A stretch of DNA of 64,000 nt from Eurosta solidaginis (lineage: Eukaryota > Arthropoda > Insecta > Diptera > Tephritidae), in assembly GCF_040869045.1 (NCBI RefSeq), contig NC_090323.1, positions 175,358,083 to 175,422,082 on the forward strand, written 5' to 3'. Shown in pieces: positions 1 through 12,464 of the stretch (positions within the stretch are counted from its first letter, which is position 1; every line of letters starts with the position of its first letter). A program made the translations under genes and the position numbers. A model generated the notes under the pieces. It did not search any database and was not told the origin of the DNA. It saw only the letters and a program-made list of their open reading frames with translations.

Positions 1-224
1 ATCAGCTTTGCCAGCATAGTTTGAAATTAATAATCAACATAAACGATTTGATTTCGTTGTGATATGGCAGAAAACGAAACAAAATCATTTCGTTAATTTG
101 ACGTTCTTAACGTTAATAAACGAAAAGAAATTACTTTGTTTCGTTTATTGTTAATTATCGTAACGAAATGATATCGGTTCGATGGTTAAGCATGCCTGGA
201 ATCTAGTGACTTGCTTCAGCCTGT
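1..224. other. AT-rich flank, no gene seen
   Basis: AT-rich sequence with several related runs such as AAACGAAA and TTTCGTTTATT on both strands between about 45 and 175. This looks like the edge of a small inverted-repeat element, but the other end lies outside the window or is not recognisable. Confidence 0.3.
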
Positions 225-1850
225 AGTCACCAACCGTGTAATTGTGCACTTGAAATGATTATCTACCAAAACTCTCATGAATTTACATTTATTCAGGTTG
301 AGGCTCATATCATTAATATGGCACCACTTGACTAAACTATCGAGATCTTATTGAAGGAGCAATCTGTCTTTCGGAGTGAGTATTGGTTTAAAAAGCTTTA
401 CGTCGTCAGCATACATCAAAATCTTGGAATGAGTTAACGCGCTTGGAAGATCATTAATAAATAGAAAAAATAGCAAAGGACCAAGGTAACTACCTTGCGG
501 TACGCCAGAAGTAACCCTAATGACTTGAGATTCACTGTTTTTAAATAACACCTTTTGTTTCCTTCCTTTTAAGTAAGAGGAAATCCAACTCAGAAGTTGA
601 GGTGGAAACCCTAAACCATTAAGTTTTTAGGTGAGAATAGTGTGGGAAACCTTATAGAAAGCTTTGCTGAAATCCGTGTAAATTACATCGGTATGTAGGT
701 TCTATCTAAAGTTTCTGGAGACATGAGTAGTAAATTCCAACAGATTCGACTCAGTTGACTTGCCTTTGAAGAAGCCATGCTGAGCTGGGTTAATGATAGG
801 AGAAACTGATTGAGGTAGTTGTTTAGTTATTATGGATTCGAAAACTTTAGATATTTCGCTAAGTTTTGCAAGGCCTCTATAGTTTGCAACACATGATTTA
901 CTACCACTTTTGTACAGTGGTATAATAAAAGACTTTCCAGAAACAGGGAAATACACTTTGCTTTAGAGAAGCATTAAAAATATTCGTTAAGGGCCGATAC
1001 AAATATTCCGCGCAACTTTTTAGAACAACAGAAGGAATGCTGTCGGGACCACTAGCATAAGAAGTTTTTAGGTTTCCTAGGTGTAAAAACACGTCGTTAC
1101 AGGATATCGAAGGGGCTTGTACACCGCAAAGCAGTGGCGAGCTGAAAAGAACATTCGGTTGGACGGGCACGCGATTTTGTGCGTAGTTTGATTTAAAGAA
1201 ATCAGCAAACATATCGGCAACTGTGGCATCGTCACTTGAAACAAAGTCTTTAAATTTCATGACGGATAAGAATCCAGTAGTCTTGCGTTTAGTGTTAACA
1301 AAATTGAAAAAAGGACTTGGGATTAGAGGAAAGTTGCAGCTTATTCTTATTAATGTAGACTTTGTAACAATTTTTGTTCAAAGAATTATATTTATGACGT
1401 AGAATAGAATATCTGCTATAGTCATTTGGAAGTCCAGATTGGTGCAACAAACAGTATTTACTGAAACTCTAACGCTATTAGTTTGGGGGATACAAGCACG
1501 GAATATGAGGTGTAAAGCACTAGTAAAATGATGAACGCTCTCATCAACATCTCCACTACAATCGGGTCAAATTAAAGCGGAGAGCTCATTTCTTAACTTC
1601 CTGAAGTCAGTTTTCCTAAATAAAAACCTAGCAGCAGACGAATCATGATATATTTCTCGAGAAGAACAGGAAACCAAGAAACCCTCAATCATATTCCACG
1701 TTACACACGGTAAATTAAAATCACCAAGAACTATAATGAAGTCAGAAGTAGCCAAAGAAGTCACAGACATAATCGAAGCGTGTTTGTTGTATAACTGTAG
1801 GTCAGATTGCGGAGGAACGTAGCTAATAGTAATGTATAAATGCATAGATA
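225..1850 (-). mobile_element. Degraded CR1-like non-LTR retrotransposon (LINE)
   Basis: On the minus strand an endonuclease piece (1845-1567, with LGDFNLPCVTW) is followed by reverse-transcriptase pieces at 1260-901, 956-702 and 551-348. The last carries SGVPQGSYLGPLLFFLFIND and the YADD catalytic box. RT-like coding continues, out of frame, to about 225. The pieces lie in normal EN-RT order but are separated by frameshifts and stops, and part of the endonuclease is missing. The RT box wording resembles the CR1/T1 clade of insect LINEs. The copy is dead. Confidence 0.8.
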
Positions 1851-1984
1851 AGAGTTTGATACGAACACAAAGAGCGTTTTCACATAAAAAGCCGATTATC
1901 TCAAAAAGTGTAGTGACGTGGTTAACGAATAAACGGGACGATATACGTCATGATAACAGTTTATGAACATGCCATATTACATTC

Positions 1985-2752
1985 TTACTTTGTAGATTCC
2001 ATCCCCAATTGTTGCTTTATTTTAGATTCTTCTTCCATTAACGCTTTCATATTTCGTTCACGTGTTTCTGAATCTTCGTCCTTATGTTTAATTGAATGCG
2101 ATCGTAGCTCCGACCTTACAGAAAATGCTAAGGGACACAATTTACATCTATAAATATTTTTACCCAGATGATGTACTAAATGCCTATTCAGTTGATTATT
2201 TTCGACAAAGCGGAGACTGCAGTAATTGCATTGGTATGGTTTTTCACCGGTATGAGTACGAATATGAATGTGTAAACTCCGAACAAGTATAAAACTATTT
2301 AATCATGACAAAATGAAATGTTAGAATAATTTTAGATAAATACTGTTTTTATAATAACTTACCTCTTTCCACAAACATCACACTTATGCAGCTTATCATC
2401 ACTATGAGCTACTGTATGGCGTTTTAAATCCAATTTTGTTAAAAAATCTTTACCACAAATATCGCATTTATATTCTTTGTCACGAGTATGGAGGAGCATA
2501 TGACGCCTTAGATTTGACTTTTTTATACAGCTAGTATTATGTAGTGAGAAAATTTATAGTGCAAATAAATTTAAATGAGAACTTTAAGTTACGATTTTTA
2601 TAATAACTTACAAATATTTACAAATGTCACATTTATGCGGCTTTTCTCCTCTATGAATTGTTTTATGTTTATTTAAATCAGTAATTCGTCGATAAGTTCT
2701 ACCACAAATATCGCACTCGTATTGTTTGATCTCTTCATAAACTATGCACCGT
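1985..2752 (-). CDS. C2H2 zinc-finger protein, three finger exons
   Basis: Three exons join in frame on the minus strand: 2752-2612, 2530-2363 and 2294-1985. They are separated by introns of 81 and 68 bp with donors GTAAGT and acceptors CTAG and ATAG. The spliced product has about six C2H2 fingers, for example ECDICGRTYRRITDLNKH and YKCDICGKDFLTKLDLKRH, with linkers of the HTGEKPY type, so it is a predicted nuclear DNA-binding transcription factor. It ends in an acidic/basic stretch (HKDEDSETRERNMKALMEEE). The terminal TAA at 1987-1985 overlaps a possible donor (AAA|GTAAGA), so the gene may continue beyond the decayed LINE to the left. All zinc ligands in the middle fingers are intact. The start is unknown; a candidate upstream exon is listed separately. 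A decaying paralogue with the same ETRERNM signature lies at 61.2-62.05 kb. Confidence 0.8.
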
Positions 2753-2796
2753 CTGGATTAAAAAACAAAAAACAGATCAATGAAAAAAAAACAATT

Positions 2797-3100
2797 AACT
2801 TCCATCTAAATGAAAAGGTGGCTTATGACTCAAAAAAAGTTTTCCACTTTTTTTCTGGTTTCGATAGTTTTTGAGACGCTCTTTCACGTGGTGAAAACTA
2901 GAAAGTCCTAACTTGCTTAGAAGTGTTCTGGAGATGATATTTTCATCCACTTCCATTTGACCTTCAGCTTGAAACAATGCTTGTAGTTCGTCCTCGTAAT
3001 TGATACGAACATCATCGAAAGAATCATCATTCTCTAAATTCTTCTTCGACAGACATTATTCACAAGCGACACACGTCCGACTCGTTCAGCATTGCTTTTA
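2797..3100 (-). pseudogene. Candidate upstream (linker) exon of the zinc-finger gene, frameshifted
   Basis: An open frame on the minus strand encodes an acidic then basic stretch (ENDDSFDDVRINYEDELQAL ... HVKERLKNYRNQKKSG) ending at 2797, just upstream of the first finger exon. Such linkers are typical between the ZAD and the fingers of fly ZAD proteins. The expected donor is weak (GGAAGTTAAT); a one-base loss there would restore phase with the exon at 2752. Further upstream, near 3090, a short frame begins MLNESDVCRL but is out of frame with the linker. Either this is a decayed first exon or the true upstream exon is elsewhere. No function beyond linker can be assigned. Confidence 0.4.
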
Positions 3101-3703
3101 AATCTGAGCACTCGCACGATTTTTTTTTTCGGTCAGAAACTGGTTTGTGCTTGGCATTGAAAAAAAATATCGGTCTTTATATACACACACGAACTTATCT
3201 CATTTACGCGCTTTTTCCTTTTTTGGTTGCCTTTTGAGCAAAGAGGATAAATACAATAAGAGCCGTCACTCGTTAGTTTTTGGCATTTACTCGATGTAAA
3301 CTGTGAGGTAGTCGCTACTTTTGTTTTATGAGGGACATTTTTGAATTGCCTTCCATTTATCCATGCGTTGTTGTCATTTTATGCAAACGTGTTTTTTGGA
3401 AAGAGAATTAAATAATTAATTAAATACAGTCGGACAAATAAACACAAATACCCCATGAAAATGTATAGAAGACATTTATAAACACCTCGCCCAAAAAAAA
3501 AGTACCGACTACCTCATAGTTTACATCGAGTAAATGCCAAAAAAATAACGAGTGACGGCTCTTATTGTATTTATCCTCTTTGTTTTGAGCATGACTGTTC
3601 ATAACGCAAAAGAAAAACTGCTAAGAAACTGAAGAAATGCATTGTTTATCTTTAACAGCTGTTTCTCGCAATTTCTTTTTTGAGTCATAAGCCACCTTTT
3701 CAT
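2810..3703. repeat. Two-level inverted repeat (foldback) over the zinc-finger upstream region
   Basis: Outer arms 2810-2838 and 3675-3703 are near-perfect inverted copies containing GGTGGCTTATGACTC. Inner arms 3239-3322 and 3500-3583 are about 84 bp each and about 95% identical by eye, containing AATACAATAAGAGCCGTCAC. The left outer arm lies inside the linker exon, so part of coding sequence is duplicated in inverted orientation on the right side. Confidence 0.75.
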
Positions 3704-4009
3704 AGGCCGGGTCACATATTAAAATTTTTTATTGGTCACAAACAATTTAAGAATATTTTGGCGGTTATTAGCAATTAGACACGCCACTATGCCGCTAGAG
3801 GATTCCCCTCGCGTAGGTAAGATTGACAATTGGGTTGCGGAAACCCTGAAGTTTTGTATTGCGCTGATCAACCCATTGAATTCTGCGGTATTCAAGTAAA
3901 CCCTACTATATTTATATTTTTTCTCAATACACAACAACATAATTAACTCGAGATAAATTATATGTACATTCATCAATTTTAATTGGAATTTAACCGCCTA
4001 ATCGAGATT
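3704..4009. other. No gene recognised
   Basis: AT-rich sequence with an 85-codon open frame on the minus strand (3976-3719) that shows no recognisable domain and is probably chance. Confidence 0.4.
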
Positions 4010-4345
4010 GGCCGTTTCGAAACAAATCACCCCAGCTATCCCAGCTCTCCCTAGAAACCTTTGGGCTTTAAGTCGATGCGCTTTCTTCATACCTGCGTAA
4101 AGCTCGTACAGCTCATCATTACTCGCCGTCGGCATCACGACCAGGACGACAAATCTTCGTGAAAACCTTCCTCTCCAAGAGCCATCTCAACTTCTATCAA
4201 CACCGTCCATGGTTCCGAGCAAAACAGGTATGATGAGGACAAGTGACTTGCAGAGCGTGATTTCTGTTCACCGAGAAGGGACCTTACTTTCCGATTGCCT
4301 AATCAAAGTAGCACTTAATAGCAAGAGTTATCCTCCGTTTTGATT
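4010..4345 (-). mobile_element. LINE fragment, reverse-transcriptase C-terminal region
   Basis: The sequence matches, by eye, the LINE fragment at 37975-38640 on the minus strand: both contain the stretch encoding the region around LYKSLIIPVLMYCSESW, the EYRRSYNDDLY region and downstream bases. This copy has many frame breaks. It ends near a RNase H-bearing LINE that starts at about 4571. Confidence 0.6.
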
Positions 4346-4570
4346 TCTTATCTTTGAAAGTCCCAGTTCCAGGTTATTTTCCAATGCAGGTCATGTTTAA
4401 CTTCTTGATCAACTTTCCAAAGTGTAAATGTAATTTTGGCACAACTATTACACAATGGTAATACCATAGAGGCCAGAACCATGTGTAGCAGCTTGCGATT
4501 TGGTATTAAGTTTGGTGTTTTGAGAGTTTGGTCTGAGAGTGCCTTACCTCGCTTGTGATTGCATCGAATT

Positions 4571-4777
4571 ATTTTACAATTAAAATTATCTGGGTCCCGG
4601 GCCATAGTGATATCCCGGGTAACTGTCCAGCAGATCTCTTAGCCCGCATCGGTACAACTGAACCGGATAAAGATGGCTATAGCGATTTCGGGATCCCGCT
4701 GGCCACCTGCGGATTGCTCCTCCATAGCTGGGCCTCGAGTCGTCAGCTCAGCAAACGTTGGGCGGACACCACGTTGT
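4571..4777 (+). mobile_element. LINE fragment with RNase H domain (left piece)
   Basis: The plus strand encodes IIWVPGHSDIPGNCPADLLA, the C-terminal part of a LINE RNase H domain, then a stretch ending RWADTT. Clades such as I, LOA and R1-like elements carry RNase H or related 3' domains. The frame is cut at 4777 by the PHD-type LINE inserted in the opposite orientation and resumes at 16609. Confidence 0.75.
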
Positions 4778-4826
4778 TGTTGTTGTTGTTGTAGCAATGC
4801 TCGCCCCACCTAATAGCCGCGACCGA

Positions 4827-7332
4827 TCACAAATTGTCATCAATATCCTCTAACGGGAGTCCAAGGAAACTTGCCGTTTCAACAGGGGTGGACCATAAGG
4901 AAAGGGGTGTTAGAGGCGTTGGTTCCACATTACAATTGAAGAGATGGTTGGTGTCATGTGGGGACACATTGCAAGCGGGGCATACATTTTGTATGTCGGG
5001 GTTGATTCTGGATAGGTAAGAGTTTAACCTGTTACAGTATCCAGAACGAAGTTGAGCAAGAGTGACACGCGTTTCCCTGGGGAGTATGCGTTCCTCTTCC
5101 GCGAGTTTTGGATAATTTTCGTTAAGTACTGGATTCACCGGGCAATTCCCGGCATAAAGGTCCGACGCCTGTTTATGGAGTTCACCAAGGACCTGCTTGT
5201 GTTTTTTCACTTCATACGGATGGGTTCTCAGGTGCCGTATTTCCTCAAAATGCTTACGGAGATGACTCCTAAAGCCCCTAGGCGGTGCTGGTTCATCAAT
5301 CATATGTCTGTTGGGATGCCCAGGTTTCTGGGTATTCAACAGGAACGGTCAGCATCTCATTTCTCTCCCTGATGGGGAGTATTCTCGCCTCATTATGCGG
5401 ATGGTGTTCTGGGGACATAAGAAGACAGCCCGTGGCGATTCTGAGAGCAGTATTTTGGCAGGCCTGTAGTTTCTTCCAGTGGGTGATTTTTAGGCTTGGC
5501 GACCATATGGGTGACGCATAGCACGTAATCGGCTGGCTAATTGCTTTGTATGTAGTCATGAGCGTTTCTTTATCTTTTCCCCAAGTACTGCCAGCGAGGG
5601 ATTTGAGGATTTTGTTACGGCTCTGAATTCTCGGAACAATTGCGGCTGCGTGCTCACCAAAATGTAGATCCTGATCAAACGTCACACCCAGAATTTTGGG
5701 GTGTAGGACAGTCGGTAGCGTAGTGCCATCGACGTGGATGTTCAAAATGGTCGACATTTGGGACGTCCATGTTGTAAATAAGGTCGCGGAAGATTTAGTC
5801 GGTGATAATGCCAGGTTTTGCGAAGCGAAAAAACTGGAGAGATCAGGGAGGTAGCCGTTTATTTTATTACATAGCGCATCGATCTTTGGGCCTGGGCCTG
5901 TGGCCATTATTGTGCAGTCATCGGCGTAGGAAACGATTGTGACTCCTTCCGGTGGTGAAGGTAGCTTAGATATGTAGAAATTAAACAAAAGTGGGGATAG
6001 GACACCACCCTGTGGTACCTCTTGTTTAATTCTCCTTGGTTTTGATGTTTCGTTTCTAAATTGCGCCGATGCCTGCCGACCACCCAGATAATTTGCGGTC
6101 CACCTTTTAAGACAAGGGGGTAGGGTAGACCCTTCCAGGTCTTGCAGTAACGAGCCATGGTTCACCGTATCAAAAGCCTTTGATAGGTCTAGCGCTACGA
6201 GTACCCTTCTATGGTGGGGGTATTGATTTAAACCGCAATTTATCTGGGTGCTAATGGCATTTAGCGCGGTGGTAGTGCTATGGAGTTTTCTGAAGCCATG
6301 CTGATGAGGGGCTAGCTGCAAATTTGCTTGGAAATAAGGGAGCAAAATGCCTTCAAGCGTCTTTGCCACTGGCGATAGGAGAGATATCGGACGATACGAC
6401 TCACCTATGTTAGCTGGTTTCCCAGGCTTTAGTAGCGGGACCACCTTGGCCATTTTCCATTTCTCAGGTATGACAAAGGTGGAAAGAGACAGGTTGAAGA
6501 CATGCGCTAAATATTTGAAACCCTCTTTCCCTAGGTTTTTAAGCATCGGCATGGCTATGCCGTCTGGACCCACTGCTTTGGATGGTTTAGCACGACCAAT
6601 GGCGTCCTCAACCTCTTTAGCGGTGATGGTGATTGGTGACGCGCTGAATTTGTGTTTATGTGCGTGTCTATTGGCTCTCCGTCTATCTTTTTCGACCGTA
6701 GGATGCATTATATATTGTCGGCAGAGAGCGCTCGCGCATTTTTTCGCGTCCGACAGCACTTTGTCGTCAAAGGCGATGGAAACTTTGTCTTTGTGCTTAG
6801 TTTGTGCGTCTCCTTTTATTGTGCAGAACGTCGTTTCTTCTATTCGATCCGCCAACATCTCACCCCTACTGTCCGCCGGCAAGTTTGAATGCCATAGATC
6901 ATGATGGGCATTGAAATCGCCTAAGATAATGCGATTGTTGCCAGTGAGTAAGGCCCTGATATTAGGGCGGTATCCACTGGGGCAACAGGTGGCAGGAGGG
7001 ATGTAGATGTTGATGATTTCTAGGTTTGCATCGCCTGACCGGACAGATAGGCCTTGACGTTCTAAGACATTGTCCCTGCGGTCGATGCCAGGATCAAATA
7101 TATAATATTGCACAGAGTGGTGTATGATAAACGCGAGACCGCCTCCATTTCCGCTCTCGCGGTCTTTCCTGTGGACATTATACCCAGAGTAGGTCTGCAA
7201 TGCGGATCTTGCTGTGAGTTTAGTCTCTTGAATCGCAGCAATGCGGATGTTGTGCCGCTTCATGAAATCGACTATCTCCGTAATCTTCCCAGTTAGTCCA
7301 TTACAGTTTAGCTGCAGAATTCTGAAGTGCAT
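4827..7332 (-). pseudogene. LINE ORF2: endonuclease / reverse transcriptase, defective
   Basis: The start at 7332 (MHFRILQLNCNGL) is the usual beginning of the AP-endonuclease domain. Endonuclease motifs QETKL and ILGDFNAHHDLWH are present. The C-terminal half of the endonuclease, including the SDH catalytic box, is removed by an in-frame deletion near 6810. RT motifs follow: SKAFDTVNH, VPQGGVLSPLL and YADD (about 5925). Near 5346 five bases present in the sister copy at about 59560 are missing, which shifts the frame. The remainder, a cysteine-rich C-terminal domain (CPACNVSPHDTNHLFNC), is read from 5339 to 4827. The enzyme would nick and reverse-transcribe at chromosomal targets if intact; this copy cannot. 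Confidence 0.85.
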
Positions 7333-8060
7333 AAGGGGAGACGCCGCCACTCTGGGGGTAAATGACGGGTGACTACGCCTGGGTTGTGGAAGGCCAGGAC
7401 GCAATTGCTGTTGTGGCCCTGGGACTGGGCGTCCTTGGACAAGCATTGGGGTACCCGGATGATTTGGGTTTGCGACCTGGCAACATGGCGCGATGAAACC
7501 CGTCGGGGGGTTGCCGTCGCGGAGACCAGAACATCTAGGAAAGTGGCACCACCCAAGGCAGGAGCTGCATTGGGCGGATGTCGCAAACCTATATATTCTG
7601 TGCTGGCAGACGGTGCAAACGGAGGTAGGGACTAACAGTCTGTTTCCCTGACCTGCACGATTGCTGCCGGAAAAGAGGGGGGAAAAGACGGGGGCAGGGG
7701 CTGATGCTCAGCATTGCTACCAACTCTACTACGAAGGTAGTAGTTATGAGTGGTATCAGCTGTTTGAGTTGTTGGCGCCGTGGGGCGCGAGCAGCAGCGG
7801 GTACTTGTTGTGGCTTGCTGAGCAGCGGGGCTGCTGGAAGGCAGTGAGGGGGCGCTTAGGCGTAGACTACGGGACGCCCTTGGGCGTGAACAGCAAGGAG
7901 CCACAAAAGATTTATAAAAGTTACGTGGACGTCGGGTTTTGGGATCAAGCCCAGAACCTGTCCGATGCAACCATCCCTTGCACGAGACACACTGAACAGA
8001 GTATGACCGTCCTAAAAAGATTCTTTTCCGGCAGATGCAGCAAAACTATTTCTCAGGACC
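7333..8060 (-). pseudogene. LINE ORF1 with PHD-like zinc finger, broken
   Basis: On the minus strand the beginning reads a proline-rich stretch, a stop (TAG), then CCICRKRIFLGRSYSVQCVS with CKGW following, a C-x2-C ... C-x2-C pattern like a PHD finger. After that comes a Ser/Pro/Ala-rich linker (7970-7632) and a second frame (7586-7308). PHD fingers are known in ORF1 proteins of some LINE groups, where they are thought to act with nucleic acid or chromatin. The reading frame is interrupted by the stop and by frame changes. The 5' part is separated from this block by the LTR element inserted at 8094. Confidence 0.65.
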
Positions 8061-8093
8061 GGGGTCAGGAGACGGACCCGGATTGGATTCGAT

Positions 8094-8501
8094 TGTGGCG
8101 AGACCGATTCCGGCGTGGCCAAAATGGTCTCCATGTGTCTCAGACAGTATAGAATCGTGCAGATTGATATGGAAGTATGCACTTGTTTGCATGCACGGAC
8201 TGTATTTCACGACTGTTGAAATGTTTGATCACCGCAATTAAAATAAAAACACTCGAACTTTTACAATAATGTTGGTTTTATTTGTGTCACACAAATTTAT
8301 AGGTGAGCCGCTGTATTTCTTATATTTTATGCGTACACGATATTACTTAGCGAAAAATTTAGATGACTGCCCGAGTTGAATGCGCGTAAAATTCTGGCGT
8401 CATTCACTTTGACATTATGTGAGGTAACCCTCACTGTGAATGTTCCATACGCATTGCTTGACCTTATGGTCACGCAACACTTACCGTAGGGTTACCTTAC
8501 A
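8094..8501 (-). repeat. 3' LTR of the mdg1/412-type element
   Basis: 408 bp, identical as read to 16021-16428. A polypurine tract (AAAGGGGAATGA on the minus strand, about 8502-8514) adjoins its inner edge. Confidence 0.92.
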
Positions 8502-8514
8502 TCATTCCCCTTTG

Positions 8515-8870
8515 GAAAAGAAGAATTGGCCAAATTCTTCTGTCCCAAAAGCGATGTAATTAACTTTAAAAGTTTAAGACTGTTAAACTAAGTTTAAATC
8601 TACATCTATGTTTAGGTATAAATTAAGAATTAAGTTGTAAAGTCTAGTTCTAAAGTAGAACTTAAGTTTAGTTTTTATAATTAGAAAACAAAATTTTTTT
8701 TTTTTTTTGTGTTTTAATTCTACTGTATACGTTCAGTTCTTAATTTTTAATGATTGCTTAAATTTATTTGATTTCATTGTCTTTTTTTCTCAGGTTTGGA
8801 AGAAAAACATTTTATTTCTAATTTAACGATAGAGATTAACTTTAAATAATCTTGAATTTAGGAATTTAAT
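8515..8870 (-). other. 3' untranslated region of the LTR element
   Basis: AT-rich stretch between pol stop and 3' LTR with no open frame of note. Confidence 0.5.
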
Positions 8871-11800
8871 TTAATTAATTTTTCTAATTCTATTTTTATG
8901 TACTATTTTTTTCTTTTTCGTTTCGTCATCAATTAACGTGACGTTTACGCCGTCAATACCTATTACGGTATACGGACCAGTATAGATACTACTATGCTTG
9001 TCGCGGGGTTCTTTTTCAAGCAATACCTTGTCAAATACCTTGACAGATATTGGTTGTGAACTTTTGTTATATCCGGTTTGATTTTTTAATTTGTGTTCTG
9101 TAACTGTTTTATTCGCTAATTCGTGCGTTTTTTGAAAACGAAATTTAACTTCTTTCGAATAGTTTTCTATGTTATAAATCGGGTCTATTTTATCGGTTTG
9201 CAGTTCTTTTGGTAAATTAGCTGCTTTGCCAAAGACTAATTCATATGGTGAGAATTTATTATCGAATACTGTGTTTGTTGTTGTGTTGTGAAGAAAAGTG
9301 AAATATTTCAAGTAAACATCCCAGTCGGAAAAATTGGGATTTAGAAAAGATCTTAAATATTCATTGAAAACTCTGTGATTTCGCTCTACTGTGCCAAGAG
9401 TTTCATGATGGTACGCTGTGGAAAATTTATGTTCTATTTTTAATAGTTTTGTTAACTCTGAAAAAATTTCATTTTTGTATTCGGTACCTAAATCGGTTTT
9501 AATCGTTTTCATAATGCCATATATTAGTATGAAATTTTCAAAAATAGCTGATGCGACCGTTTTTGCACTTTTGTCAGGTATCGCAATCGTTACTAAGTAT
9601 TTGCTGAGATCGCATATAATGGTGACAGCGAACTTGTTACCATTATCGGATTGAGGTAGAGGTCCTATAGTGTCAATGACAACAATGTCGAATGGCTTAC
9701 ATGGTGTTTCGGTTAGGACTAAATTTTCTTTTGTTTTTGGCTTAACCTTATTCAAAAGACATTTTTCGCAGTTTTTAACAAATTTCGCTATATCGCGCGT
9801 CATGCCTTTCCAATAATATTTGGTTCTGAGTTTTGCATAAACTTTTTTGCTACCGAAATGTCCTCCTAAAATTGGGTCGGTATGGTAAATTGTTATTAAT
9901 TGTTGTTTTTTGTCTTCGTCTGTCACAGTTTCTGCGGGTTCGGTTAGGACGATTTCTAAGTGTTTTAAAATTTTATTCCCAGTGGTTTTCAGATCTGATA
10001 TCGAAAAATATTTAAAAAGATTATCATTTTTTTGCAATTCAATTATATTAATATTGCGCTTGCCAGCTTCTTTTTGTAGCTTCAAAAGTAATTCATCTAA
10101 ATGTATTATTTTGTTAGCACACGCAACCTTAATTAACTCAATCTTTTTGTGTTTTAGATGCGCATTTAATTCAAAATTCGTAATTTTACCACTTTTATCA
10201 TAATTTATTTGGGATTTTACTCTGGGTATTTTCTTTGAAAATTTGTTTGAAAAATTATCATAAACTTGTAATTTTTTGTTTTCTTTTACTTTTTCTTCTT
10301 TGAGTATTTCTTGTTGCATTAATTGTTTTTGTTTTGTCTGTGATCTTGTCTGTACTGCTAAAATTGATGTTCCTGAATTTTTTATTTGTTCTATTGTGAT
10401 GCGAGAGAGTGCATCTGCTCCTACGTTCGTTTTACCTTTTATGTATTCAATAGTGAAGTTGTACTCTGCCAGTTCAAGTCTGATACGTGAAAGTTTTGAA
10501 GAGGGATCTTTCATATTGAACAAGTAAACTAATGGACGATGATCGGACTTGACTGTAAAGTGTGTGCCATATACGTATGGTCTGAACTGTTTTATTGCAA
10601 AAAATATAGCTAAAAGCTCTAACTCAATTATTGATTTCTTTTGTTCTGAATTATTAAATGATTTGGACGCGAAACAAATTGGTAAGTCAATGCCATCTTT
10701 ATTTTGACTTAAAATGGCACCACAACCAATTTTTGAAGCGTCGACAGTAATTATAAATTCCTTTTTGAAGTCTGGGTTTTGGAGAATTTGAGGAGAAATT
10801 AAAGATTTTCGGAGTTTTTCAAATGCTATATCACATGATTGATCCCATTTAAATTCTACTCTTTTCCTGCTAAGTTTATTTAAAGGTGCTGCTATGGAAG
10901 CAAAATTTGGTATAAACCTTCTGTAATAATTGGCGAATGCCACGAATCGTCTTACTGCATCTTTATCGGAAGGTTTCGGATATTTCTTTATTGCAATTAT
11001 TTTGGAATCGTCTGGAAGTAGACCTTTTGACGAACATTTGTGTCCTAGGAAAGTGACTTCTGAACGCATGAAGTTGTTCTAAATTTTTAAGATGGTGAGC
11101 TTCGCTACACCCAATGACTATAAGATCATCGACATATAAAAAGGCTTGGTTTGGAGAAATTCCTGAAAAGGCAATTGACATCATTCTTGAGAATGAGTTC
11201 GGAGCTACGTTTAAGCCGAATGGTAAAACTTTCCATCGAAAAGCACCACGATCAGTGCTGAATGAAGTGATGTCTCTAGAATCTTTATTTAATGGGATTT
11301 GGTGAAAACCTGAATACAGATCCAATGTAGAAAAATATTTTGCTCTGCCTAGATTATCAAGAATATCGTCTATTCGTGCAAGTGGGAATTTGTCTGCTAT
11401 CAATTTTTTGTTTACGGCTCTAAAGTCAACACACATCCTGTAGGATTTCTGTCCATTTGGGTTTTTCTTTGGCACAAGTATCAATGGACTATTATAGTTG
11501 GAATAGCTGTGTTCTATAAGATCGTTTTGCAATAAATTATCAACTTGTTTATTAATTTCCTCTCTCTGACAATATGGTAAACGGTAGTTTTTTATGTAAA
11601 CAGGATTTGTATCTGTCAATCGTAATTTCTGTTCATAAAAGTTGTTAAGTGTCATACGATCGGTCTTTAGTGCAAAAATATCATCATATTTTAGACATAA
11701 GTCGAGAAGTTTTGGTTTGGCATAGTTTGGCATTTGTTTTTCTAAAATTGATTTTAATTCCTCTGACCTTTTCGAATCTTTCGAAAGATCATTGATTTTA

Positions 11801-12463
11801 TACACGTTGTAGTTGGTGATTTCATCCGTAACTATGTTGCAATTTCTTATGTATTTTACCTCGTCAGTGACGTTTAATACCTTTATTATCGGATTGTTGG
11901 TGTCAACAATACACTTTGCGGTGAACACACCACTACAAATTTCCTGTGCGTCTATAAAAACTGGATGTTTAGATTTTTTCAGCGTAAATAAGCGATAAAC
12001 TTCGCATCTAGGAGGAATTATCAATGTATTATCGGTTGTATTATGTAAAATTGAAATTTTATGAATATTTTTGCCAATGCCAATTGTTATGCTCTCGTTT
12101 GCATAGTCTATGATGCAATTGTATTTTTTCAAAAAGTCTTTGCCTAAAATACCATCTGACGGTATGTTGAATTTGTCATCTACTACATTTAAAGTATGTG
12201 GAATTGAAAAATTTGAATAAAAAAGTTCTGTTTTAATGGTACCCAATGTTGAAACTGTATCTGTCGTAACACCCGTTATATTTATAATATTGTTGTTATT
12301 TATAGAAACATTTTGTTTTAAACTTGAAAGTTTTATAATTGATATATCAGCCTGTGTATCTACTAAGAAAGTGCATGTTTTAAAAGAGTCATTACAATTC
12401 AGTTCGATAAAATCTGAGTAGTTCAGGTTTAAACAATAAATTGATTTATTTTGAAAAACGTTA
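8871..12463 (-). pseudogene. Pol polyprotein of the mdg1/412-type element, frame-broken
   Basis: Domain order on the minus strand is protease (VDTQADIS, the DTG-like site, near 12355), RT (VPKKNPNGQKSYRMCVDFRA; YVDD at about 11130), RNase H (VDASKIGCGA, near 10740) and integrase. The integrase has a zinc-binding region (HFGSKK ... CEKCLLNK) and a D-D-E core (VIDTIG, KTDLGTEYKN, ETLGTVERN), ending at 8871. Near 11070 roughly 60 bases after the YVDD region are missing and the frame changes, so the frames 12463-10963 and 11069-8871 do not join. No full polyprotein can be made from this copy. Confidence 0.88.
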
Positions 12464-12464
12464 T

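Noticed and set aside
6347..6904. 185-codon plus-strand frame
   Set aside because: Antisense shadow of the LINE ORF2, which has clear endonuclease and RT motifs.
7661..8152. 163-codon plus-strand frame
   Set aside because: Antisense of LINE ORF1 and crosses the LTR boundary at 8094.
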